Shown piece after piece: positions 33,563-42,353 of a stretch of DNA of 64,000 nt. This DNA comes from CAYYBE01 sp964470345 (GTDB taxonomy: Bacteria; Babelota; Babeliae; Babelales; Babelaceae): positions 1 through 64,000 of the forward strand of contig CAYYBE010000008.1 in the NCBI GenBank assembly GCA_964470345.1, read 5' to 3'. The notes below the pieces were generated by a model. It worked only from the letters and a program-made list of their open reading frames with translations. It did no database searches and was not told the DNA's origin. Position 1 is the stretch's first letter. The number at the start of each line of letters is the position of its first letter. A program made the translations under genes and the position numbers.

Positions 33563-34945
33563 ATGAATCTTACAAACAAACGGGTTGGTATCTGGGGCTA
33601 TGGCGTCGTTGGTCGATCAACATTACGCTATCTGGTATCTGCTAAAGCCCAAATCAGTGTCTATGATCAAAAAGAGCTTTCGATCGAACAACAGCAAGAA
33701 ATACAAACTGCCCAAGCAAAGCTCTACAAGCCCCATGAGCTTGAACAATTTCTTACTGAAAACGACTATCTGATCCCCAGCGGAGGCATCGATCTACGCA
33801 AGCACGAAGCCATTGGTCCCAAATTACTCGCAGAGCTTGATCTCTTTTGTGATTCATGGCGTACAAGCACCAAGCCAGCTCCCATTATTGGCATCACCGG
33901 AACCGTTGGCAAAACGTCCGTAACCCACCTGCTTTCAGAGATTCTCAAAGCGCACGGCTATCGCGTCGCAACAGGCGGCAATATTGGTGTTGGACTTTTT
34001 GACTTACTCCAAGAGAAAGGCAGCTCAGACTATGCCGTTTTAGAGCTCTCAAGCTACCAGCTCGACCTGTGCCGCACATACGCACCCGATCTTGCAATCA
34101 TCACGAATCTCCACCCCAACCATTTAGATCGCCACGGTTCGGCCGAGGCCTATCAAAATGCCAAAGGTAAGATTTTTACACTCCAAACGGCTGATCAGAA
34201 GGCAATCGCACCGCTCGAGCTACTCCCTTGGCTGCGCACGCTCACGCCAGAAAAAACATACGCGTGGTTTGTTGATCACAGGCCCGCAGAACAAGAGCTT
34301 TCCCAGCTCACCACCAACGAATCGCTCTCCTTCTTAGATTCAGAAAAGATTTGGTCTCTGAGCAAACTTTACAACGGCGCGCGTACAACAATGACACTTG
34401 CACAGATCCCCGCTCTTTCGTTTCCCATTAACTGGGCTCTTATTCATGCTGCACTGACAGAATTGGGAATCAAGTTTAAGCAAGAATCGCTCACGCAGCT
34501 CTCGCTCCCCGACCATCGCTTTTCATGCATTGCAACCCATGACGGTATCTCGTTTTATAACGACTCAAAATCGACCGTTGTAGAAGCAACGCTTGCTGCC
34601 GTACAAGCGCTCCAGCCCAAACCAATAATTCTTTTCTTAGGTGGATTAAGCAAAGGGGTCGACCGTACGAGCGCACTCGCGCAATTCAAACCCTACTCAA
34701 TTAAGCACATCGTTTGTTTTGGTAAAGAAGCGGACGAACTTGCGCAAGCCTGTGCAACGCACGCCATACCCGCATCAGCATATCCAACGCTTGAAGCAGC
34801 ATTTACGGCATGCACACGCACCATCGCTACGTCAGGCGACCATGTGCTTTTCTCACCCGCAGGTGCAAGCTTTGATCTGTTTGCCAGCTACAAAGCCCGC
34901 GGGCAGCGTTTTAAAGAGCTGGTTGCTGATTATTGCAAAGCTTAG
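33563..34945 (+). CDS. murD: UDP-N-acetylmuramoylalanine-D-glutamate ligase MurD
   Basis: A 460-residue Mur ligase that adds D-glutamate to the peptidoglycan precursor in the cytoplasm. The N-terminal UDP-binding fold has GYGVVGRST (about 12-20). The ATP site is ITGTVGKTSVT (about 111-121), followed by LELSSYQLD and NLHPNHLDRHG typical of MurD. FLGGLSKGVD and FSPAGASFD complete the C-terminal ligase domain. The start follows GGGGG. With the ftsW-like gene it shows that the organism makes peptidoglycan. Its end overlaps the convergent gene by 4 bases. Confidence 0.95.
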   Translation: MNLTNKRVGIWGYGVVGRSTLRYLVSAKAQISVYDQKELSIEQQQEIQTAQAKLYKPHELEQFLTENDYLIPSGGIDLRKHEAIGPKLLAELDLFCDSWRTSTKPAPIIGITGTVGKTSVTHLLSEILKAHGYRVATGGNIGVGLFDLLQEKGSSDYAVLELSSYQLDLCRTYAPDLAIITNLHPNHLDRHGSAEAYQNAKGKIFTLQTADQKAIAPLELLPWLRTLTPEKTYAWFVDHRPAEQELSQLTTNESLSFLDSEKIWSLSKLYNGARTTMTLAQIPALSFPINWALIHAALTELGIKFKQESLTQLSLPDHRFSCIATHDGISFYNDSKSTVVEATLAAVQALQPKPIILFLGGLSKGVDRTSALAQFKPYSIKHIVCFGKEADELAQACATHAIPASAYPTLEAAFTACTRTIATSGDHVLFSPAGASFDLFASYKARGQRFKELVADYCKA

Positions 34946-36651
34946 CGCCAGATCTCAACCCCTCCCGTTTCATAGCCAACAAGCAAGCGGCCGCTCTTTT
35001 CATCGAATGCGAGAACGCTTACATTACTTTTCTCATTTAAAACACGCGATTTTCCCGTCTCAGGATCGAACAGCGTAAGAGCATGGAGCTCACTTCCATT
35101 ATGTATAATCTGACCATTGGGAAGACCAATAATCGCTGTAATGTACGATTGGGTAGCAAAAAACCGAGGGGTCTTTGTAGTCTTACGCAAGTTCTCTTCA
35201 GACACATCCCATACCTCAAACCCTTTTTTACGAACAGGCACTGCGAGTAATTGTTGGCCGGCAAGGGGCGCTACAGGTTCAATCTCTTCAAAAGAAAGGT
35301 CCGTGGTACGCCCGCTTTTGAAATCAACAATTTTCAGCGCAGCCGGCTCTCCACCGAAATACGCCAAATTTCCATTGCCCAAGAGAGCCATAGTATATAC
35401 GTAAGCAGTTTTATCATAGGGCAATTTCTCTACAACAATATCACCATTTGGAGTAGTTTGAATGGTACGTATGCCAAAAGCTGAATTCATAAGGAGCTCG
35501 TCACCTCGAGGGAGCAGCGTAACACTCGACAGCCCGCGAATATCTATTGCTGTTGGCGCAGTCTTTATATCAACGCGCTGACCAAGGGTTTTAACGCATG
35601 CAATCTTTCCACGCTTATTAACATACACAATGCTCCGGGAAGGCAATAAACCGATACCACTAATTTCAAAGTCATCGAGATGCATGCGCTTACGAGTAAC
35701 TTTTGCCGATACATCATTTGGAATGGTAACAATCGTAATATCACCATCAAACGCTGCATCCTGAACCGTCGCAACTATCTCATTTTCAGAATATGCAAGA
35801 AGCCCTTGGACAGCATGCTGTCCATCATCGAGATATGCTCCAGCAACTTCAGGATCTCGAAGATCAAGCACATGAAATGCTCTTATTCGCTCTCCTTTAA
35901 AAGCGGGGAGATCGTATCCTGCAACAATCCCTGCCAACTCTTTAGGCAATTTCGTCGTCTCAATAACCTGCTCCGCACGCGTAACAAATTCTTTTGGCAA
36001 TCCCAATGCTTTCCCAAGCTCCTGCGCTTCTTGTTCGCTCAAGAATTGATGTACAGCTTGTGCAGTTTTTGAATTCTTGGGAACATCTGTTTCATAGCTC
36101 ATCGCCCTCAAAAGAGCTTCTTCTGCCAATGCTTTGCGCTCTGGTTCACCTATATCAGAAAAAGATTTTGCAATCGTGCCAAGCTCATCTTGCAAGCCCG
36201 AATGCTCTTTATAGGTTTCCAAGGCATCCCTGAGATACCTATTCCAGCGGCGAATATCTTTGGGATCATTGCTGGCTTTCAGCTCCATTAACGTTTTTTG
36301 AACAAGCGGAGTAACTTCTTTCAAAAACTGCGCTTTGCGCTCTTGCGGCACTTGACGCACTTCTTCTTTTTGCACTTGTTCTTTGCGCTCTTTCGCTGCC
36401 ACCACTTGTAACTCTTGCTCTTGGGCAGCGGTAAGTTTTATTTCACCACCCTGCTGTATATATGCCAATGTTTCTTCTGCGCTCATCACGCGCGGTTCTA
36501 GAGATGGTACGGCAACGTCAGTTGCAAGTATTGCTGTTAATTCCTGCAGCTGAGCATTAAAACTGCTGAGTGCGCGGATAGCTTCGCCTGCAAAGAGCTG
36601 ATTATGCAAGCACAGAACAGTAAGACACACTGCGTTAAAAATTTTGATCAT
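34942..36651 (-). CDS. Exported F-box-like/propeller-like protein
   Basis: A 569-residue protein with signal peptide MIKIFNAVCLTVLCLHNQLF. The first 200 residues are helical and Lys/Glu/Gln-rich, probably coiled coil. About residues 230-250 carry an F-box-like helix (TTKLPKELAGIVAGYDLP). The remaining 320 residues form repeated beta strands with short loops (LLPNG- and GNGNLAYFGGEP-like turns, ending YETGGVEIWR), consistent with a divergent WD40-type propeller. It belongs to the same exported group as 214, 15031, 42354, 49773 and 51320, but with a longer helical N-terminal part. Confidence 0.78.
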   Translation of the reverse strand: MIKIFNAVCLTVLCLHNQLFAGEAIRALSSFNAQLQELTAILATDVAVPSLEPRVMSAEETLAYIQQGGEIKLTAAQEQELQVVAAKERKEQVQKEEVRQVPQERKAQFLKEVTPLVQKTLMELKASNDPKDIRRWNRYLRDALETYKEHSGLQDELGTIAKSFSDIGEPERKALAEEALLRAMSYETDVPKNSKTAQAVHQFLSEQEAQELGKALGLPKEFVTRAEQVIETTKLPKELAGIVAGYDLPAFKGERIRAFHVLDLRDPEVAGAYLDDGQHAVQGLLAYSENEIVATVQDAAFDGDITIVTIPNDVSAKVTRKRMHLDDFEISGIGLLPSRSIVYVNKRGKIACVKTLGQRVDIKTAPTAIDIRGLSSVTLLPRGDELLMNSAFGIRTIQTTPNGDIVVEKLPYDKTAYVYTMALLGNGNLAYFGGEPAALKIVDFKSGRTTDLSFEEIEPVAPLAGQQLLAVPVRKKGFEVWDVSEENLRKTTKTPRFFATQSYITAIIGLPNGQIIHNGSELHALTLFDPETGKSRVLNEKSNVSVLAFDEKSGRLLVGYETGGVEIWR

Positions 36652-36753
36652 CTTCTACACTCCCAAAGCTCGATAGATTCCAAACGACAAACGTATACCC
36701 TTAGTGTAGAAAACAGCCCACTATACTTACAAGATTTACGCATACTGAATTTC

Positions 36754-36783
36754 TTGACTTGTTTTTCGCAAAAACAGTAGTGT
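36754..36783 (+). promoter_or_regulatory. Possible promoter of the ftsW-like gene
   Basis: TTGACT (36754-36759), 18-base spacer, TAGTGT (36778-36783), 33 bases before the ATG at 36817. Confidence 0.45.
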
Positions 36784-36816
36784 TGTAGAAGAAAACCTGA
36801 CAAGGAGTGAACGCAC

Positions 36817-37914
36817 ATGACTCAAACGAAACCAACGATGACCTGGTTTTTGACGACGATCGCGCTGCTGATTATTATCGGCATGATTTTTATCTATTCT
36901 TCCAGCTCAGTCTTTGCACTCGAAAAATATGGCTCCGCCCAATATTTTGTAAAAAAGCAGCTCATGGGTGTCATCCTCGGGCTTATCGGCCTCGTAATCT
37001 TTTCAAAGATTCCGATCGCCCTTCTGCGCAAATTCGCCCCCCTCTTTTTCTTCGGTGCACTTACCCTCACCGCGCTGACGCTGATTCCCGCCCTTACCCT
37101 CAGAATTCACGGTTCAAGCCGCTGGCTTAATTTAGCAGGTTTTGCTTTTCAACCGAGCGAACTGTTGAAAGTCTCGTTTATCCCCTATCTTGCCTATTTA
37201 CTCGAAAAGAAAAAATTCGTACTCTCCTCACTTGCCTATGGTTTTATCCCCTTTTTATGCATCGTCGGCGCGACGGCGGGGGTGTTGCTTGCACAGCCAG
37301 ACTTTGGCCAGGCGGTCACGTTAGGCACAACAGCCTTTATTCTGTTTTTTATCTTTCATACCAACATGCGTTATGTGATGGTGACTATAACCGCCCTGAT
37401 CCCGGTGCTCATCTTTATGGTCGTCTGGAAACCGTACCGCTTTAACCGAATTTTAACCTTCTTAGACCCCTGGAAAGATCCGCAAGGAGCAGGCTTTCAG
37501 ATTATCCAATCGCTGATTGCCATTGGCTCAGGCGGGGCTACGGGGGTGGGCATCGCAGAGTCACGTCAAAAGTTTTTTTATCTGCCGATGCAGCATACTG
37601 ACTTTATCTTCTCGATTATTGCCGAAGAGACCGGCTTTATCGGCGCCAGCCTCATCATCTTTCTCTATATGCTTTTTCTCTACTTCGGCATTCGACTTGC
37701 TTGGTATCTTAAAAGCGTCTTTTGCTGGCTCACCGTGCTCGGTTTTACCATTCTTATCACTCTGCAAGCAATTATTAATCTCTTTGTTGCCACTGGCTTA
37801 ACGCCAACCAAAGGGATCGGCTTACCATTTATGAGCTATGGGAACTCTGCGCTTATCGGTAATTTATGCATGATTGGGATTATTATCTGCTGCGTACAGC
37901 AAGATGAGGGGTAA
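36817..37914 (+). CDS. ftsW: FtsW/RodA family peptidoglycan glycosyltransferase
   Basis: A 365-residue SEDS-family membrane protein with about ten hydrophobic segments. SEDS proteins polymerise lipid II into glycan strands. Diagnostic pieces are SSSSVFALEKYGSAQYFVKK, FQPSELLKVSFI, LAQPDFGQAV, ESRQKFFYLPMQHTDFIFSI and GLPFMSYGNSALI. The start follows AAGGAG at the better spaced ATG; an alternative ATG 10 bases upstream is in another frame. FtsW (division) is preferred over RodA (elongation) by resemblance and because murD is nearby, but this is not certain. Confidence 0.9.
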   Translation: MTQTKPTMTWFLTTIALLIIIGMIFIYSSSSVFALEKYGSAQYFVKKQLMGVILGLIGLVIFSKIPIALLRKFAPLFFFGALTLTALTLIPALTLRIHGSSRWLNLAGFAFQPSELLKVSFIPYLAYLLEKKKFVLSSLAYGFIPFLCIVGATAGVLLAQPDFGQAVTLGTTAFILFFIFHTNMRYVMVTITALIPVLIFMVVWKPYRFNRILTFLDPWKDPQGAGFQIIQSLIAIGSGGATGVGIAESRQKFFYLPMQHTDFIFSIIAEETGFIGASLIIFLYMLFLYFGIRLAWYLKSVFCWLTVLGFTILITLQAIINLFVATGLTPTKGIGLPFMSYGNSALIGNLCMIGIIICCVQQDEG

Positions 37915-37949
37915 CGAGATAAGCCCATGAAAAATAAAGGCGGACGTGT

Positions 37950-38001
37950 CCGAGTTTTCTTTACTTCGTAGAGATAACTTACAGAAAACGAAGGCTGGAT
38001 T
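37950..38001 (+). repeat. 53-base dispersed hairpin element, copy C
   Basis: The stem GTTTTCT pairs perfectly with AGAAAAC around TTACTTCGTAGAGATAACTT. Compared with copy B, one stem pair changes from C-G to T-A on both sides. It lies in the gap between the ftsW-like gene and lepA, just before the lepA promoter. Confidence 0.65.
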
Positions 38002-38027
38002 CACAAAAAGAGCGGTTCTGCTAAACT
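38000..38027 (+). promoter_or_regulatory. Possible promoter of lepA
   Basis: TTCACA (38000-38005), 16-base spacer, TAAACT (38022-38027), 45 bases before the lepA ATG. TAAACT also serves as a likely -10 element before the gene at 47755. Confidence 0.4.
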
Positions 38028-38072
38028 AAGAACTTAAGCATAACAAAGCGCCCAAAAGAGTAAGAAAGAGCC

Positions 38073-40051
38073 ATGGATCTTAAAAAACAAGATATTAAAC
38101 AGTTTACCCCTGACAGAATTCGCAACTTCTCCGTTATCGCCCACATCGACCACGGGAAATCAACCCTCTGCGATCGTTTATTAGAAACGACGGGCACAAT
38201 CTCGTCAAAAGTTAAGCATGAGCAGTTTTTGGATAAACTGCAGGTTGAAAAAGAGCGGGGTATTACTGTCAAAGCACAGTCAGCTTCGATGTTTTATACG
38301 TTCCAGGGGACTGAATATCTTTTAAATTTGATCGACACTCCCGGCCACGTCGACTTTAGCTATGAAGTCTCTCGGTCACTCTACGCTTGCCAAGGGGCTG
38401 TTTTGCTCGTTGATGCCGCGCAAGGGGTACAGGCCCAGACGATGGCAAATTTTTATCTTGCCTTTGACCAAGATCTGACGATTATCCCAGTTATTAACAA
38501 AATCGACATGGAAGCTGCTGACCCAGAGCGTGTTGAAAAAGAGCTTGAAAAGCTTTTTGATTTTAAGCCAGAACAAACGATTCGCGCCTCGGCTAAAACA
38601 GGCGTCGGCATTCACGACATTCTTGCAGCCGTTATTAAACAGATCCCTGCGCCCAAAGCGCATCCCGAGTCTCCGCTTAAAGCGCTCCTGTTTGACTCGT
38701 GGTATAACGAATACAAAGGGGTTATCTGTTTGATCGCCATTACTGACGGCTCTCTCAAAAAAGGGGATATGATCTGCTTAGCGCAAGGCGGAAAAGAGTA
38801 TGAAGTTTTAGAAATAGGTATTATGTTCCCGGAACCAACGCCGCTCAATGCGCTCTATGCTGGCCAAGTTGGTTATGTAATTACTGGCATGAAGACGGTT
38901 AAAGAAGCCCGCGTTGGTGATACAATCTTCCATGCCAAAAAGTTTGGCTCGCCATTCCCCGGGTTCAAACCAGCCAAACCTATGGTCTTTGCCGGTATTT
39001 ACCCGGTAGAAAGTAGTGAGTTTGATCTTTTACAAGATGCTATTGAAAAATTAACATTAACTGACGCCAGTGTAAAAACTGAGAAAAAAACGTCGGCTGC
39101 GTTGGGGCTCGGCTTCCGTTGCGGTTTTCTTGGTTTGTTGCACATGGATGTCTTTAGGCAGCGGCTTGAACAAGAGTATGGGCTTTCCGTCATTGTCACA
39201 GCACCAAGCGTGCTCTACAAAGTAAAGCTGGAGCATACCGGGAAAATAATCGACGTAGAAAATCCCTCTGACATGCCTGACCCTAACCAAATTGCTGAGA
39301 TTTTAGAACCGATTATTAAAGCGACGATTATTTTACCAAAGCAGTATCTGGGAGCAATCTTAAAGCTCTGCCAAGAAAAACGGGGCATTCAAAAAGAGAT
39401 GACCTACTTAAGTGAAGATCGTCTCATTTTAACCTATATACTTCCCTTAAATGAAGTTGCGACTGATTTCTATGATCAGCTCAAATCATTCAGTTCTGGG
39501 TATGCCAGTTTAGATTATGAAGAAGCAGGCTACGAACCAGCTGATTTGGTTAAAATGGATATCTTGCTCAATGGCGGTGCTGTTGATGCACTTTCAATTA
39601 TTATCCATAAAGAGCGTGCACAATATGTTGGTAGAGAACTCGTTGAAAAATTACGAAAAGTGATCCCACGACAAATGTTTGCCGTTGCTATTCAAGNNNN
39701 NNNNNNNNNNNNNNNNNNNNNNNNNNNNNNNNNNNNNNNNNNNNNNNNNNNNNNNNNNNNNNNNNNNNNNNNNNNNNNNNNNNNNNNNNNNNNNNNGTTG
39801 AAAAATTACGAAAAGTGATCCCACGACAAATGTTTGCCGTTGCTATTCAAGCAGCAATCGGATCACATATTATCGCTCGTGAGTCAATCTCACCTATGAG
39901 AAAAGATGTTATTTCACACTGTTCTGGTGGTGATATTTCTCGTAAACGAAAATTACTTGAGAAGCAAAAAGAGGGAAAGAAAAAAATGAAACAAGTGGGT
40001 AACGTTGAGGTCCCACAAGAAGCATTTCTTTCGATTCTTAAAAAGGAGTAG
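38073..40051 (+). CDS. lepA: Elongation factor 4 (LepA), interrupted by an assembly gap
   Basis: A ribosome-associated GTPase that back-translocates or remodels stalled ribosomes. G-domain motifs: AHIDHGKST (about 23-31), ERGITVKAQS, DTPGHVDF and NKIDM. The characteristic C-terminal LepA segment (IGSHIIARESISPMRKDV, GGDISRKRKLLEKQKEGKK) appears after the gap. The gene is split by 100 Ns at 39697-39796. The 55 bases after the gap repeat the 55 bases before it. Removing the Ns and one copy (155 bases) restores one frame of 607 codons, a normal LepA length. So the gene is almost certainly intact in the organism. Confidence 0.92.
39642..39851. other. Scaffold gap flanked by a duplicated 55-base overlap
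   Basis: 39642-39696 and 39797-39851 are identical, separated by exactly 100 Ns. This is the signature of two contigs that overlap by a k-mer-sized piece but were joined as if there were a gap. It is an assembly artefact, not a biological repeat. Confidence 0.95.
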
Positions 40052-40058
40052 GAACACT

Positions 40059-41111
40059 ATGCAAAAGAATTTTTCTGGCAATATCTTTATCTTCCATGCT
40101 TTTGATATTGGCGAAGAGATCAATCTCGAGAAAGTGAAATCAATTGAACATGCAACATCGCAACAGCTTTCAAAATATTTCAAGAACTATCACATTCCTC
40201 TCTCGGTAGAGCCTGCCAACTCTCCGCACTGCGTCAGTGCAAAAATTCATAGCTTTGGTGTATTAACGCTCCGTTACCAAATTCCATTTCATGAAAATCT
40301 CGATGATCTTCGCGGCCGCATCAATGACATTGAGCGTATGTATAGCGAACAGGCAATCAATGATGCCAGCGCTCTTTTTGAGCGGATCAAAAGCTTTGTA
40401 AAGCAACCACGTTTTTTCATGTTGCGAACATCCTATGTCATTATTCAAGTACAACCGACTGAAGAAATTAATGACATTATCAGCTTTAAAAAAGAGTTGG
40501 GAAGCACGATTGCATCACTCTTACGCTTTGAGACTGGTATGTTGTCAGAGTTCCAAAAAGAAGAAATTCTTGCAAGCTCACTCGGCTACTATCGTAACGA
40601 CTTAATTATTATCGACACTGATGCAACATTCATGTACGACAGCGAGTATGAAGAGTTACTCGATCTGTTTGAGTTTGCAAACTTACAAAGTCTTGAGTTG
40701 CAATATTTTGATCGAATTCTTGATAAAAAGCTCAGCGTCTCATACGAGCAAAAGATTCAAGCGCCGCCATTCAAAGCATATATGCCGTTTGTTGGCACAC
40801 TCATGAGTAATCCTGTTGGTGAATTAGGACAGGTGCGGGTCGACATTTCGGTGATTACCGAACGGCTTGAAAACTCTGTTAAACTTACCGGCGAAGTCTA
40901 TTACGCAGAAATCTATTCAGTGCTTTCAGACAAGCTTGATATTAATAATTGGAAAGAGTCGATTAACCGCAAGCTCTCGATTATTCAAAGTATTAGTGAT
41001 GTCTATGCACATAAGATGGAAGCAATTCGTGAAGACTTACTTTCACTTTCGATTCTCGTTTTAATCTTCTTAGAGTTCTTACTTGGTTTGCTCAATCTGC
41101 TTAAGCAGTAA
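40059..41111 (+). CDS. Membrane-anchored protein, possibly RMND1/DUF155-like
   Basis: A 350-residue protein; the ATG at 40059 follows AAAAAGGAG, 7 bases after the lepA stop, so it is probably co-transcribed with lepA. No signal peptide. It is mostly soluble with a C-terminal helical bundle (SINRKLSIIQSISDVYAHKM) followed by a single hydrophobic tail anchor (LLSLSILVLIFLEFLLGLLN). That plan resembles the RMD1/RMND1 (DUF155) family linked in eukaryotes to mitochondrial translation, but I am not sure of the match. The lepA neighbourhood would fit a translation-related role. Confidence 0.7.
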   Translation: MQKNFSGNIFIFHAFDIGEEINLEKVKSIEHATSQQLSKYFKNYHIPLSVEPANSPHCVSAKIHSFGVLTLRYQIPFHENLDDLRGRINDIERMYSEQAINDASALFERIKSFVKQPRFFMLRTSYVIIQVQPTEEINDIISFKKELGSTIASLLRFETGMLSEFQKEEILASSLGYYRNDLIIIDTDATFMYDSEYEELLDLFEFANLQSLELQYFDRILDKKLSVSYEQKIQAPPFKAYMPFVGTLMSNPVGELGQVRVDISVITERLENSVKLTGEVYYAEIYSVLSDKLDINNWKESINRKLSIIQSISDVYAHKMEAIREDLLSLSILVLIFLEFLLGLLNLLKQ

Positions 41112-41144
41112 GCTCAGTCGTACACTGCAATCCTGCAAAGAGTC

Positions 41145-41297
41145 CTAACTCAGCTTCGTTCGTCGTTTATTGTTTACGCCATGACGAGCACCACGAACAA
41201 CGCGTCTTCCCTTTTCTGGCGTAGTTTTTTGAGAAGAAAGACCAAAGCAAACATAAGCAACAGACCGCTCTTTGCCGGCAGGAGTTTTGTATTCCAC
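41145..41297 (-). CDS. Possible small protein downstream of the decayed antitoxin
   Basis: A 50-residue frame starting at GTG, 2 bases after the antitoxin stop, with a basic C-terminus (RGARHGVNNKRRTKLS). A fragment with a related end (SARRGAQDKRRTKQS) is found on the minus strand near 43664-43712, indicating a small repeated gene or repeat-derived frame. No recognised family; it may be the remains of a longer gene. Confidence 0.3.
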   Translation of the reverse strand: MEYKTPAGKERSVAYVCFGLSSQKTTPEKGRRVVRGARHGVNNKRRTKLS

Positions 41298-41299
41298 CC

Positions 41300-41586
41300 T
41301 TACATGCCCATCGCGCTCAGTGCAGCGAGGAGTCTCCGGAGTACTTCAAGGGTATTAACGGTGACATTTTCCCGCTCACTAGTTCGTAATTCTTGAATAA
41401 TTGTTGGAGAAACACCAGCTTTTCTTGCCAAAGCGCGCACAGACATTTTTGAATCTTGCATCGCCTCGATCAATGTTTCAGAACAATCAAGCTTACGATA
41501 TTCTCTTTCGAATGAAATCTTATTTTTCGGATCTGAAATAAATTCATCAAAACTTGATTTAAAGACTTTTTTTGTTTAATTTTCAT
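41300..41586 (-). pseudogene. Frameshifted HigA/XRE-type antitoxin
   Basis: The ATG at 41586 follows AAAGGAG, but the start frame breaks at a run of seven A after 7 codons. Adding one base there joins it to an open frame of about 95 residues with a helix-turn-helix (MSVRALARKAGVSPTIIQEL) and a typical C-terminal helix (LEVLRRLLAALSAMGM). This is the XRE fold of HigA-type antitoxins. It overlaps the toxin frame by 11 bases (toxin first, the HigBA order). The homopolymer break could be a real mutation or an assembly error. Confidence 0.7.
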
Positions 41587-41877
41587 AATAAACTCCTTTA
41601 TTCACTCGAGTACAATAGTCATACTCCGCTCTCAAGGCGCGTTCCTTTTCTCGTCTTGGCAACTTATCCTGATTTTTCACAAAGGCATTGGTCACAATAA
41701 TTTTCCTGCCCTTAAAAAAAGAAGCTCAAATACCTGTCAGGCTGAGGTTTAAAAGCAAAAATCCCATCCCCCTCATTTCTAAACTTTATCTCGTCTCTAA
41801 TTGTTCCAAGATCGCCCATTCTTTTGAGAAGAAAAAAAAACTTTTCTCGGCTTACTTTCACCTGATAAGTTATACAA
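41576..41877 (-). pseudogene. Broken HigB/Gp49-type toxin
   Basis: Pieces of one RelE/HigB-like toxin lie in different frames: LLKRMGDLGTIRDEIKFRN and GDGIFAFKPQPDRYLSFFF in one, then KIIVTNAFVKNQDKLPRREK in another. The last part matches the family's beta strand plus the FVKKxxxxPRxE helix. Breaks fall at a run of seven T near the middle and at a run of nine A (plus-strand view) near the start. Overall length of about 100 codons fits the family. Start position is approximate. Two breaks in one gene plus one in its antitoxin suggest a decayed module. Confidence 0.65.
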
Positions 41878-42353
41878 ATGTTACCTCCCTCAAGCTTGTC
41901 ATTACTTACAGGGTATTGGATAATCCCATCGCTTTCACCCTCCTATCTTGGTTCCCGGTAGCAGTTGGATTGTATTTCATATGTGAAGAACCCGCGCAGC
42001 AAGCTGCGGGGTATCTTCGAGGTTGCGAACAAGAACTTCCTGCGAGGCAAGCCTCGGAGATTGTACTCTGCGCAACGTTTCAAAAACCACTTGCAAAAGA
42101 ATATGGAACACAACGGCAGATAACGGATTATATGTGGGGATTTTCGCTGATCTGTGCGGGAATAGTCTTGTATTTTTTGGGAAGATAATACCTCGAACAC
42201 GCCAACGCAATACCAACGCAGGAGGGGCACAGAGAACAAAAACTGCTCCGAATCTGCATATCTGGGTACCTTTTGCACCCACGCCACCTCTCGGGTACAC
42301 TGAAACTTATTTGGATCAAAAGACTTTTTATTACCTAAATAAAGAATGGGTCT
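41878..42353. other. Intergenic stretch with the long dispersed repeat
   Basis: Contains copy 2 of the 100-base element (41982-42082). A plus-strand frame from a TTG at 41916 to 42188 (90 codons) would encode two hydrophobic segments (FTLLSWFPVAVGLYF and WGFSLICAGIVLYFLG) with the repeat read in frame between them. There is no good ribosome-binding site, so I do not call it a gene. The remainder up to 42353 should hold the promoter of the next gene. Confidence 0.45.
41982..42082 (+). repeat. 100-base dispersed palindromic element, copy 2
   Basis: Same element as 25431-25530, opposite orientation. Order: TGTGAAGAACCCG, palindrome CGCAGC-AA-GCTGCG, ATCTTCGAGGTTGCGAA, palindrome CGAGGC-AA-GCCTCG, ending GCGCAACGTTTCA. 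It lies within an open frame between two hydrophobic coding segments. Two deleted copies at 18611 and 43631 keep only the two ends. Confidence 0.75.

Noticed and set aside
39642..39851. 55-base direct repeat
   Set aside because: As a biological repeat: it is explained by an unmerged contig overlap around 100 Ns.
41688..42188. 166-codon plus-strand frame
   Set aside because: Its first part is antisense to the decayed toxin and it begins at a TTG without a ribosome-binding site. Only the last 90 codons look possibly derived from a gene.
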